From a virus: 21,379 nt of DNA. The notes under the pieces are model-generated. The model made no database searches, had not been told where the DNA came from, and worked only from the letters and a program-made list of their open reading frames with translations. Where the stretch lies: IMG/VR virus record IMGVR_UViG_3300030117_001866, positions 1 through 21,379 of that record; one strand, written 5' to 3'. Position numbers and translations under genes: made by a program. Of this stretch, positions 6,411-13,118 are shown one piece after another (the first letter of the stretch is position 1; each line of letters opens with the position of its first letter).

Positions 6411-7436
6411 ATGGCAGTTCTCAGGAGTGATATTATCGTTCCAGAGGTATTTACCCCATATGTCATAGAGCAAACTACTGCTAGAGATTCATTTCTTGCA
6501 AGTGGTGTGGTTGCACCTATGGCTGAGTTAAATGCAACTGAGGGTGGTGATTTCGTAAATGTACCTTTTTTCTCTGCAAACTTAAGTGGAGACTTTGAAG
6601 TTTTATCAGATTCTTCTTCATTAACACCCGGCAAAATTTCTACTGACAAACAAGTTGGTGTGATTTTACATAGAGGTCGTGCTTTTGAATCTAGGGATTT
6701 AGCTGCATTAGCAGCAGGTTCAGATCCAATGGCAGCAATCGGTCAAAAGATCGGTGCTTACATTGCAAACCAAAGACAAAAAGATTTATTGGCTTGTCTT
6801 GATGGCGTATTTGGTTCTGTTAACTCAACAGACTCCAACGCAGCATTTTTTGGTTTAACAATTGATGGTGGTTCATCTGATACACCCACTGGCTTATCAC
6901 CAAGACACGTTGCAAAAGCAAGGTCAATTCTTGGAGATCAAGGCGACAAATTAACAGCAGTTTGTATGCACAGTAAAGTTTACTATGATCTTGTTGAGAG
7001 AAAAATGGTTGACTATGTTCTTGCAGCAGACGGAAATGGCGGTTCTGCAACAGCATCTGGTGGTACTATTGCCCCTGCATATGCTGGCGGAAACGATACT
7101 GTTCCAACCGGGTTAAGAGTTATTGTTTCTGATGATGTTACAACTACTGGTAGTGGTTCATCAACTGAATACAGTACATATTTCTTTACTGCTGGTTCAG
7201 TAGCTAGTGGCGAACAAGCTGGTTTAACAACAGAGACAGACAGAGATATTCTGGCTAAATCTGATGCTATGGCTATTGATCTTCACTATACATACCATCC
7301 TGTTGGTTCTAAGTGGGCTGTTACTACAACAAACCCAACAAGAGCACAACTTCAAACTGTAGGCAACTGGTCGAAAGTCTACGAGACAAAGAACATTGGT
7401 ATCGTTAGAGCTACTAACGTATCAACTCAAGACTAG
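6411..7436 (+). CDS. major capsid protein (Gp13-like)
   Basis: This 341-residue protein forms the icosahedral shell. It has the opening and order I recall for the 'major capsid protein 13-like' family: VPEVFTPYVIEQTTARDSFL (about 10-29), a GGDFVNVPFF strand, LTPGKISTDKQVGVILHRGR (about 72-91), then SRDLAALAAGSDPMAAIGQK (93-112) and KDLLACLDGVFG. The fold is presumably HK97-like. The start at ATG 6411 gives the expected N-terminus. It follows the scaffold gene, and the next gene starts 12 bases later behind a clear ribosome binding site. A glycine/serine/threonine-rich stretch around 203-250 is probably a surface loop or insertion. Confidence 0.94.
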   Translation: MAVLRSDIIVPEVFTPYVIEQTTARDSFLASGVVAPMAELNATEGGDFVNVPFFSANLSGDFEVLSDSSSLTPGKISTDKQVGVILHRGRAFESRDLAALAAGSDPMAAIGQKIGAYIANQRQKDLLACLDGVFGSVNSTDSNAAFFGLTIDGGSSDTPTGLSPRHVAKARSILGDQGDKLTAVCMHSKVYYDLVERKMVDYVLAADGNGGSATASGGTIAPAYAGGNDTVPTGLRVIVSDDVTTTGSGSSTEYSTYFFTAGSVASGEQAGLTTETDRDILAKSDAMAIDLHYTYHPVGSKWAVTTTNPTRAQLQTVGNWSKVYETKNIGIVRATNVSTQD

Positions 7437-7439
7437 GAG
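7435..7439 (+). promoter_or_regulatory. ribosome binding site after the capsid gene
   Basis: AGGAG overlaps the capsid stop codon (TAG 7434-7436) and stands nine bases before ATG 7449, fixing the start of the decoration-type gene. Confidence 0.7.
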
Positions 7440-7448
7440 TAATTAATC

Positions 7449-7814
7449 ATGCCAAGTCAATTTGAAGTTACTGCGGGTAAATTAACTGGACCAACAACAG
7501 GAGGTACAGTTACCCAAGCAACAAACAAAGGTACAGGTGTAACTCTTAATACAGAGTCAGGCCAGATCACCATGAACAATGCAGCTTTGGCTGCAGCTGC
7601 AGAAGTATCATTTACAGTTACTAATGATAAAATTGCTGCGACAGATGTTGTAGTAGTTAATCATGGTTCTGCTGGTACTGCTGGTAGCTACCTTGTAGCT
7701 GCAAACACTATTGCTGCTGGTTCTTTTGCAATCACAGTTTCTAATGTTTCTGCAGGTTCATTAAGTGAAGCAATTGTAATTAACTTTGTAGCATTAAAAG
7801 GTGCTTCTAGTTAA
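7449..7814 (+). CDS. small beta-rich protein, possible head decoration
   Basis: A 121-residue protein rich in A, G, T, V and S and predicted to be nearly all beta strand. The segment at about 19-66 (GTVTQATNKGTGVTLNTESG, then QITMNNAALA and SFTVTNDKIA) and the ending (NVSAGSLSEAIVINFVAL) match a module I recall from many phage structural proteins, including fibre C-termini. Its place directly after the capsid gene, with a strong ribosome binding site, suggests a capsid decoration protein made in high amount. A fibre-like or virion-surface role is also possible. There is no signal peptide or membrane segment. It ends in TAATG with the next gene. Confidence 0.65.
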   Translation: MPSQFEVTAGKLTGPTTGGTVTQATNKGTGVTLNTESGQITMNNAALAAAAEVSFTVTNDKIAATDVVVVNHGSAGTAGSYLVAANTIAAGSFAITVSNVSAGSLSEAIVINFVALKGASS

Positions 7815-7960
7815 TGGGTATCTTTGCTTTTAAGCGAATGAGAGAACAGGAGCTTACCAAATCGGTAGCTCCTGTACCTCAACCTAAATTAAAACGTAAG
7901 CCAAAAACAAAAACTAATGGCAATAACGATAGACGCAACAGTAGGGGGAGCATCAGCTAA
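7814..7960 (+). CDS. 48-residue hypothetical protein
   Basis: This frame starts at the TAATG junction with the preceding gene (possible ribosome binding site AAAGGTG at about 7797) and stops at TAA 7958-7960, overlapping the connector gene by 44 nt. It begins MGIFAFKRMREQELTKSV, followed by a proline/lysine-rich linker. Short proteins with an MG-FAFKR-RE start occur between capsid and connector genes in other siphophages as I recall, which is the main reason to believe it. It could be a capsid- or connector-associated peptide. Function unknown. Confidence 0.5.
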   Translation: MGIFAFKRMREQELTKSVAPVPQPKLKRKPKTKTNGNNDRRNSRGSIS

Positions 7961-8477
7961 CAGTTACATAACTCTGTCTGACGCTAATTCAATAATCGAA
8001 GGATTAATTCTTGATGATGATGTTTCAGCATGGGATGGTTCGTCCAATGATAATAAAAACAGAGCTTTATACACTGCTGCGGTAAGGGTTGATCGAGAAA
8101 GATTTTTAGGTGCAAGAGTTACAGACACTCAAGCATTGCAATGGCCACGAACAGGGGTTAGAAAACCTGATACCTATATAAATACTTACGCAACAGGATT
8201 TCCATTTCGTATATCAACTGATTATTTTACAGATACAGAAATACCAGAACAAGTTAAAAAAGCACAAGTTATATTAGCTGTTTACTTGAATAACAACAGA
8301 GATGGTTTAGGATTAAGTGGTCTTGAAGATTTTAAAAATGTAAAAATTGGTAATCTAGATGCAACACCGAATTTTTATGGTTCGGTTGGTGCAGATAGAG
8401 TACCACCACTTTTCGAAAGATACTTTACTGGATTGAGAATTAGTGGACCCGGAAACATTGCTATCAAAAGGAGTTAA
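7917..8477 (+). CDS. head-tail connector, DnaT-like-annotated family
   Basis: A 186-residue protein. The N-terminal pattern VGGASANSYITLSDANSIIE, then KNRALYTAAVRVDRERFLGA and QALQWPRTG, matches the phage family often labelled 'DnaT-like ssDNA-binding'. Its members sit at the HK97 gp6-like adaptor position; here it is most likely the first ring below the portal. A replication role is unlikely in this context. It starts at ATG 7917 inside the preceding small frame without a clear ribosome binding site, so it may rely on coupling. Its last bases contain the ribosome binding site for the following gene. Confidence 0.8.
   Translation: MAITIDATVGGASANSYITLSDANSIIEGLILDDDVSAWDGSSNDNKNRALYTAAVRVDRERFLGARVTDTQALQWPRTGVRKPDTYINTYATGFPFRISTDYFTDTEIPEQVKKAQVILAVYLNNNRDGLGLSGLEDFKNVKIGNLDATPNFYGSVGADRVPPLFERYFTGLRISGPGNIAIKRS
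8467..8473 (+). promoter_or_regulatory. ribosome binding site deciding the start at 8479
   Basis: AAAGGAG lies five bases before ATG 8479. This favours that start over the in-frame ATG at 8443, which lies inside the connector gene and would add twelve unconserved-looking residues. Confidence 0.75.
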
Positions 8478-8478
8478 A

Positions 8479-8700
8479 ATGAACTATTATCCAGCAGCAA
8501 AAATTATTAATGACACATCAGCCCACACAGGTAGATTTGGCTGTGTTCAAGCAATTAAAGATTCTGAAATTGCAACATTAGTAGCAGAGAATGTTACTGG
8601 TGATCTTACAAGTATTGATTTGAAATCTAATTGTAAAATTGAAGGTGTAATTACTAGCATTACACTTGCAAGTGGAACTGTTGTTGCTTATAGCTTGTAA
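8479..8700 (+). CDS. 73-residue beta-rich hypothetical protein
   Basis: The protein begins MNYYPAAKIINDTSAHTGRF and ends ITSITLASGTVVAYSL. The strand-turn pattern (NVTGDLTSIDLKSNCKIEGV) suggests a small beta sandwich. Small proteins with a 'SAHTG-FG-IQ' start and a 'FTSITLTSGAVIAY' end are common between connector and head-closure genes in marine phages as I recall; I know no function. It may be a virion surface or neck protein. The start at 8479 is set by a strong ribosome binding site, and it ends in TAATG with the next gene. Confidence 0.65.
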   Translation: MNYYPAAKIINDTSAHTGRFGCVQAIKDSEIATLVAENVTGDLTSIDLKSNCKIEGVITSITLASGTVVAYSL

Positions 8701-9056
8701 TGGGTATTGCATCTTCACTAAAAAAAGCAGCTACCAAAGGCTTGTCAAAACTTGGTGGAAATATAACTATTAGGCAAATTACCAATGGTGCATATAACAC
8801 TACAACAGGTGCTGTAAGTGAAAGTAATAGTGATACTGTAGTTAAAGGAGTTATAGAAAATATAAACAACTCTGAGGTTAATGATCAAATACAAGCTCAA
8901 GATAAAAAAATTACTATTTCTGCTGGTGATATTACATTTACACCTACGCCAAAAGATAAAGTATTGGTTAGTTCTGTAGTGTATAAAATAATTTCTGTTG
9001 CTACTAATGAACAGAATAATACTGCAATAACATATGAATTATTAGTGAGGTCATAA
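8700..9056 (+). CDS. head closure / neck protein
   Basis: A 118-residue protein starting in a TAATG overlap. After a basic helix (SSLKKAATKGLSKLGG) it is mainly beta: NITIRQITNGAYNTTTGAV, a VVKGVIENI strand, then KKITISAGDITFTPTPKDKV and VVYKIISV. This order (strand, 'G-Y-P-TG' loop, VKGVI, KDKV, Y-I) is that of the SPP1 gp16 / HK97 gp7-like head-closure family, which seals the connector after packaging. The identification rests on pattern and on its position between the connector and tail-completion genes. Confidence 0.7.
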   Translation: MGIASSLKKAATKGLSKLGGNITIRQITNGAYNTTTGAVSESNSDTVVKGVIENINNSEVNDQIQAQDKKITISAGDITFTPTPKDKVLVSSVVYKIISVATNEQNNTAITYELLVRS

Positions 9057-9409
9057 TGGCACGACAAATTAGAATAGATCAAATAGATGATGTAATGGAA
9101 GAAGCAGTACAAAGGTTGGTTAAAAAAACTACAATGCAATGGACTTTTTTAGCAAAAAAAGCCACACCTGTTGTTAGTGGTAATTTAAGAAATGGTTGGA
9201 AAACTGATATACAAAAATTACAAGGCAGAATAATTAATAATGTTGAGTATGCAGAACCAGTTATTTATGGAACTGCACTACCACCTAGTTGGGGTGGTAA
9301 ATTTAGAACCAGAAAACAAACAATAAAGGGCTTTCCAGAATTACAAGCAAAACAATTAACAACACAATACATACCAAATGAATTAAGAAAAATCATTAGG
9401 AGTATGTAA
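9056..9409 (+). CDS. tail completion / neck protein, HK97 gp10-like
   Basis: A 117-residue protein. The central motif TPVVSGNLRNGWKTD (37-51), followed by IINNVEYAEPVIYG (59-72), is characteristic of the HK97 gp10-like family, which helps join the tail to the head. The N-terminal 35 residues are helical. A GAGGT ribosome binding site at 9047-9051 precedes the TAATG start. The end again overlaps the next ATG, giving a tightly coupled run of neck genes. Confidence 0.82.
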   Translation: MARQIRIDQIDDVMEEAVQRLVKKTTMQWTFLAKKATPVVSGNLRNGWKTDIQKLQGRIINNVEYAEPVIYGTALPPSWGGKFRTRKQTIKGFPELQAKQLTTQYIPNELRKIIRSM

Positions 9410-9831
9410 TGGCTGCAACCGATTTAAATACAGTTCGTTCTACTATTGAAGCAAGATTGTCAACTGAACTTGCAAGTAGCCCTGCTATTCCTGTTGTATT
9501 TAGTAACCAACCATTTGATGCTACAAGTAATGAAAGTTTTGTACAATGTGAAGTGAGTTTTGGCTCAGGTGAAATTACATCTCAAGGAGATCAAACAGAT
9601 GCTAATACTTTAGTTGTTGGTTTACTGACATTAAATGTATTTACTGAACAGGGTATTGGCTCTGGTGGAAATTTTACTATTTGCAAACGTCTTAGAGACT
9701 TATACAATAGAATTACAGTATCAGATGTTATCTTTGATGCAGTAGTTGGACCAGAAATACTTTCACAACCACCTGAAGGTAAATTTGTAACACAACTGCG
9801 AATAACTTTTGAAACATATGAGGAACTTTAA
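9409..9831 (+). CDS. tail terminator protein (DUF4128-like)
   Basis: A 140-residue alpha/beta protein placed between the HK97 gp10-like gene and the tail tube gene, where phages encode the ring that caps the tail tube and docks to the head. Features include an N-terminal helix (LNTVRSTIEARLSTEL), PVVFSNQPFDATSNESFVQC, a long strand LVVGLLTLNVFTEQGIG, a helix with CKRLRDLYNRI, and GKFVTQLRITFETYE at the end. This order is that of DUF4128/lambda gpU-type terminators. An AGGAG at 9398-9402 precedes the TAATG start. Confidence 0.8.
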   Translation: MAATDLNTVRSTIEARLSTELASSPAIPVVFSNQPFDATSNESFVQCEVSFGSGEITSQGDQTDANTLVVGLLTLNVFTEQGIGSGGNFTICKRLRDLYNRITVSDVIFDAVVGPEILSQPPEGKFVTQLRITFETYEEL

Positions 9832-9833
9832 TT

Positions 9834-9986
9834 ATGGCAAAGCTCGAAATCACTGAAGAAATGTTAGATGCTATCGAGCATATCAAAGGAAGAAGGGATG
9901 CCGCTTATTGGGATCCTGAGTGTAGAAGATATTATGAGAGCCAACAAAATTGTAAAATAGATGTAAAAAAGTCAGAAAAAGGTTAA
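9834..9986 (+). CDS. 50-residue hypothetical protein
   Basis: This frame runs from ATG 9834 to TAA 9984-9986. GAGGAA at 9820-9825 provides a good ribosome binding site eight bases upstream. The protein has an acidic helix (MAKLEITEEMLDAIEHIKG), then RRDAAYWDPECRRYYESQQN, and a basic tail. It has two cysteines (C30, C40) but no recognised domain. It lies between the tail terminator and tail tube genes and separates them by an intercistronic gap with a palindrome. A small tail-assembly factor is possible; I do not recognise it. Confidence 0.6.
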   Translation: MAKLEITEEMLDAIEHIKGRRDAAYWDPECRRYYESQQNCKIDVKKSEKG

Positions 9987-9988
9987 AC

Positions 9989-10000
9989 TATTTATAAATA
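9989..10000. promoter_or_regulatory. palindrome containing TATAAATA before the tail tube gene
   Basis: TATTTATAAATA is a perfect 12-bp palindrome. Its right part, TATAAATA (9993-10000), equals the T4-type late promoter consensus. It ends 15 nt before the tail tube ATG (10016), which has no Shine-Dalgarno sequence. If used as a -10 element, it would give a very short leader. This is inferred from the sequence; no sigma factor is known here. Confidence 0.4.
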
Positions 10001-10015
10001 TTTCTTTTTATTGTC

Positions 10016-10441
10016 ATGGCAACAGCACTCAAAGGAGACGTAGGTAAAATTATGTTTCACAATGCAGCAGGTACAGAAGCTGATGTTGGAGCAACAAGAT
10101 CATGGTCTATGTCTATTAACAAAGATACACATGAAACTACAAAACAAGGCGACACTGCTAAAACATTTATTGGTGGTTTAATTTCTGGCGAAGGTTCAGT
10201 TGAACTTCTATACAATCCAAATGAAACTGGTGCTGCCTACACAAGTTTCATTGATGATGTTTTAACTACTGGTGATGCTGCAGATGCATTGTTTGAATTA
10301 TTTCCAGATTCAGCAACTTCTGCAAAAAAAATAAGTTTTTCTGGTGTTATTACTGGTGCAGAATATGGTGCAACATTAGGAGAGGTTCAAATGATAACAG
10401 TGAACTTTATTACATCAGGTGCCATTACTTCAGCTATATAG
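10016..10441 (+). CDS. major tail (tube) protein
   Basis: A 141-residue protein fitting the size and beta-rich make-up of siphophage tail tube subunits, which stack as hexamer rings along the tape measure. Visible pattern: an N-terminal strand with GDVGKIMFHN, then WSMSINKDTHETTKQGD (about 29-45), the loop TFIGGLISGEGSVELLYN (about 50-67), and the closing strands KKISFSGVITGAEY and EVQMITVNFITSG. 'T-HE-TK-GD' followed by a 'G-GS-E' strand is a known tube-protein signature. It precedes the gpG/gpGT chaperone pair, as in lambda. There is no Shine-Dalgarno sequence despite the high expected demand. Confidence 0.9.
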   Translation: MATALKGDVGKIMFHNAAGTEADVGATRSWSMSINKDTHETTKQGDTAKTFIGGLISGEGSVELLYNPNETGAAYTSFIDDVLTTGDAADALFELFPDSATSAKKISFSGVITGAEYGATLGEVQMITVNFITSGAITSAI

Positions 10442-10469
10442 TACATTAGGGTAATACAATAATTTTTAC

Positions 10470-10820
10470 ATGACAACAAAAAGAACCGTTGACATCATCA
10501 CTGAAGCTTTTAGTGATGTTATGTCTACAAGACGCAAATATGAATTAGAGTTGCCTTCTGGTCAAAAAATTGATATTTATTTTCCACCTTTAACTAGATA
10601 CGACAGACAAAAAGCACAAGCATCTGCTGGTACAGATAGTGCATTGTTGGTGTCCACACAATTACTTTGCCAAATGGCAGAAAAAGAAGATGGGTCAAAA
10701 ATGTTTTCTTTAGCAGATGCACCTGATCTTCAAAGAATGTTGCCAGAAAAAGTTTTAAATGATCTTGAGTTGTTTTTATTTGAAATTAAATTAGACGTTG
10801 ATACAGCAAAAAACGATTAA
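10470..10820 (+). CDS. tail assembly chaperone, short form (gpG-like)
   Basis: A 116-residue protein in the lambda gpG position between the tail tube and tape measure genes. It is mostly helical with a YELELPSGQKIDIYFPPLTR segment near residues 24-43. It should bind the tape measure and recruit tube subunits without being part of the virion. The stop TAA (10818-10820) comes two codons after the slippery site A AAA AAC (10808-10814), so most ribosomes make this short form while some shift to make the longer fusion. No Shine-Dalgarno sequence is visible before ATG 10470. Confidence 0.88.
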   Translation: MTTKRTVDIITEAFSDVMSTRRKYELELPSGQKIDIYFPPLTRYDRQKAQASAGTDSALLVSTQLLCQMAEKEDGSKMFSLADAPDLQRMLPEKVLNDLELFLFEIKLDVDTAKND

Positions 10821-10990
10821 AGAGAAATAACTGGCTTAACTTTGAGTTGTTTCTCGCAACTGAATTAGGTAAAACATTAAGTGAATTAAGAAAAAATATT
10901 ACTGAAGAGGAATTAATATATTGGGCAGCTTATTACGAAAATAAACACGAAAGCGAAAAAAGAATGCGTCAAAGAGCAAAAAACAGGTAG
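10470..10990 (+). CDS. tail assembly chaperone, -1 frameshift fusion (gpGT-like)
   Basis: This long form shares the first 115 codons with gpG, slips back one base at A AAA AAC, and continues from CGA at 10814 to TAG 10988-10990, adding 58 residues (173 in all). The added part reads RLKRNNWLNFELFLATELGK, then TLSELRKNITEEELIYWAAY and YENKHESEKRMRQ. This matches the usual gpT pattern: 'F-LA--LG-T--EL', then 'T--EL--W-AYY'. The extra frame has no start of its own near its 5' end (the first ATG is at about 10963), so it can only be made as a fusion. The gpT part normally binds tube subunits while gpG binds the tape measure. Confidence 0.88.
10808..10855 (+). promoter_or_regulatory. programmed -1 ribosomal frameshift signal
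   Basis: The slippery heptamer A AAA AAC (10808-10814) is in the correct phase of gpG (GCA AAA AAC). After a 7-nt spacer comes a stem of 11 pairs: GAGAAATAACT (10822-10832) with AGTTGTTTCTC (10845-10855). It has one U-G pair and a 12-nt loop. Heptamer, spacing and stem are all as expected for an efficient -1 signal. The gpG stop lies inside the spacer. Confidence 0.88.
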
Positions 10991-11016
10991 TATATAAGAA
11001 ATAGATTTTTTATATA
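10991..11016 (+). promoter_or_regulatory. AT-rich hairpin just before the tape measure start
   Basis: TATATAAGAAA (10991-11001) pairs with TTTTTTATATA (11006-11016) through 11 pairs, one of them G-U, around a TAGA loop. It fills the gap between gpGT and the GTG at 11022, ending five bases before it, where a ribosome would bind. It could lower tape measure translation. It has no following T-run of its own, so it is a poor terminator. TATATAAT at 11011-11018 could alternatively be a -10 box. Confidence 0.4.
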
Positions 11017-11021
11017 ATTAA

Positions 11022-13118
11022 GTGGCTGAAAGTATTGTTACCTTAAGAGTTGATACGAGAAAGGCAGTAAGCTCTCTTAATAATGCCTCAATAGCCAGTA
11101 AGAAATTATCAGTAGCTGCAAAAGGTACAACAGGAAGTTTACATGGTGCCTCTGCTGCTGCAACTGGTTTAGGTGCTTCATTAGCAAGTGCTTTAGGACC
11201 TATAATTGCTGTAAGTTCGGCTGTTACTTTACTTGGTAGATCATTAAGTGTATTTTCTAACAGAGAAAGAGATGCACAAATTCTTCTACAAGGTTTACAA
11301 AACTTAGGTCAAGGTCAACATACTTTAAATCAATTAACAGAGGCTGCAGATAGATTTGGTAATGCAACTTTATTTAGTCAAGATGATTTTACTAGAGGCT
11401 TTGCTCTATTAACAAGTTTTAGAAATATAGGGGTTGATGCTTACGAAAGGGTGGCTGAACAGGCAGCTAACATTGCACAAATAAATAATGTTGATGTCAG
11501 TACTTCCTTTATGCAATTAGCAAAAGCATTGGAAGACCCAGAAAGAAACTTATCAACTTTAAATCGTTCTGGTATTTCTTTTAGTAAGGAACAAACAGAG
11601 CTTATTAAGACATTGATGAAAACAAATCAAACAGCAAAAGCACATGCCTTGATTTTAGATATTGTACAAAAAGCTTATAATGATACAGCTATTGCTGCTG
11701 GTGAAGGATTTGCTGGTAATGTTGATAAGTTAGGAGAAACTTTTGACGATCTAAGTGAAAGTATAGGTAAAGGACTTTTGCCTGTATTAGACCCAGCAGT
11801 TAAAGGTTTAACAAAAATATTAGAATTTTTAAATTCTGAAGGTGGACAAGCAACAGCAATAATAGCTGGTATTGCTTTAGCTGCAAAAGGTATTTCTGTT
11901 GTAATGCCATTGGCTGTTACTGGGTTGGCTAATTTTGTTGTATCAACACAAGCTGCAGCAATATCATCTGCTTTAGCGGCAACTGGTTTAAAAGGTATGG
12001 CAGCAGCAAGTTATTTAGCTGCTGGTGGTATAACAAAAGCAACTATTGCCGTTCATGCTTTTAAAATAGCAATGGTTAAAACTGGTATTGGTGCATTAAT
12101 AGTTGGGTTGGGATTTTTAGCTGCAGCCATACTTAAAGCCAATAATGAACAAAAAGAATTTAATGAACTTTTAGAGACAGGTTCGTCTGCAGATATAACT
12201 GCACAAATAGATGCCACTAAAACAAAAATTGAAGAGTTAAATCAAGCGTTAGAAGATGCTCGTAGAATGGGTGGTCATGAAGGTAGAACAACAAGAGAAG
12301 GTTTAAAAGATGATATTGCAGAGGCAATAGAAAAAGCAGAAGAACTTGATATTGCACTTACTGAAGCAATAGAAAGAGAAAGAGTTGCAAAATTTGATAC
12401 TCAATTAAAGAATTTACAAAATATAAATGCTGAATTAGATAAAGAACTTAGATTAGGTGAAGAATTAACTGAACTTGATAGAATTAGAGCAGAAAGTGAA
12501 ATGGCAATAAATGCAATTATTGCAGAACATGGTGAGATAAAGGGTCAAGAATTAATTGACTTAGAAAAAGCTAATTTAAAACTAAAGGAACAAAAACTTA
12601 ATCAAGACCAAATTACAGAAGCAGCAAAAGAAACAAAACGTGTAATGGAACAATTAGGTGATTCTATTGCTACTGGCATATCAGATGCACTTGTTGATGT
12701 TTTAATGCATACACAGTCTATATCTCAAGCAGTTAATTCTCTTCTAAATGATATGGCAAGACAGTTTTTAAGACTTGGTATCAATACTGCTTTATTCTCA
12801 ATGTTCGGTGGAGCAGAGGGTATATTTAAAAATCTATCTACTTTTGCTGAGGGTGGCAGACCACCTGTTGGCAAAATGTCATTAGTGGGCGAAAAAGGAC
12901 CAGAATTATTTATACCAGATTCTGCTGGTACAATAATTCCAAATAATCAATTAGGTGGTGGTTCTGGATTTACAAGTAATATTATTGTTAATGTAGATGC
13001 AACTGGTTCTTCTGTTGAAGGTAATGAGGAGGAGAGTAGGAGTTTAGGGGCTGCTATTGCTACAGCAATACAAGCTGAAATCATACAACAAAAAAGACCC
13101 GGAGGTTTATTAGCATAA
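11022..13118 (+). CDS. tail tape measure protein
   Basis: A 698-residue protein that sets tail length and probably travels to the cell envelope at infection. The start is GTG 11022, without a Shine-Dalgarno sequence. The N-terminus (VDTRKAVSSLNNASIASKKL) is helical. Hydrophobic, possibly membrane-inserting stretches lie near residues 47-75, 274-320 and 351-371. A charged coiled-coil region spans about 390-545. The classic C-terminal tape-measure motif FAEGGRPPVGKMSLVGEKGP, then ELFIPDSAGTIIP, is at about 609-641. Using roughly 0.15 nm per residue, the tail would be near 100 nm. No lytic transglycosylase or peptidase domain is seen. It ends in TAATG with the gpM-like gene. Confidence 0.93.
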   Translation: MAESIVTLRVDTRKAVSSLNNASIASKKLSVAAKGTTGSLHGASAAATGLGASLASALGPIIAVSSAVTLLGRSLSVFSNRERDAQILLQGLQNLGQGQHTLNQLTEAADRFGNATLFSQDDFTRGFALLTSFRNIGVDAYERVAEQAANIAQINNVDVSTSFMQLAKALEDPERNLSTLNRSGISFSKEQTELIKTLMKTNQTAKAHALILDIVQKAYNDTAIAAGEGFAGNVDKLGETFDDLSESIGKGLLPVLDPAVKGLTKILEFLNSEGGQATAIIAGIALAAKGISVVMPLAVTGLANFVVSTQAAAISSALAATGLKGMAAASYLAAGGITKATIAVHAFKIAMVKTGIGALIVGLGFLAAAILKANNEQKEFNELLETGSSADITAQIDATKTKIEELNQALEDARRMGGHEGRTTREGLKDDIAEAIEKAEELDIALTEAIERERVAKFDTQLKNLQNINAELDKELRLGEELTELDRIRAESEMAINAIIAEHGEIKGQELIDLEKANLKLKEQKLNQDQITEAAKETKRVMEQLGDSIATGISDALVDVLMHTQSISQAVNSLLNDMARQFLRLGINTALFSMFGGAEGIFKNLSTFAEGGRPPVGKMSLVGEKGPELFIPDSAGTIIPNNQLGGGSGFTSNIIVNVDATGSSVEGNEEESRSLGAAIATAIQAEIIQQKRPGGLLA

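Noticed and set aside
7917-8477. Replication role (DnaT-like ssDNA binding) for this protein
   Set aside because: The family label comes from weak similarity. The gene sits between capsid and head-closure genes and fits the connector position.
8443-8478. Upstream ATG start at 8443 for the 73-residue protein
   Set aside because: AAAGGAG five bases before ATG 8479 is a much better start signal, and the extra residues overlap the connector gene.
10991-11021. Rho-independent terminator between gpGT and the tape measure
   Set aside because: The stem is AT-only apart from a G-U pair, with no GC-rich base and no T-run after it; termination here would also cut off the tape measure.
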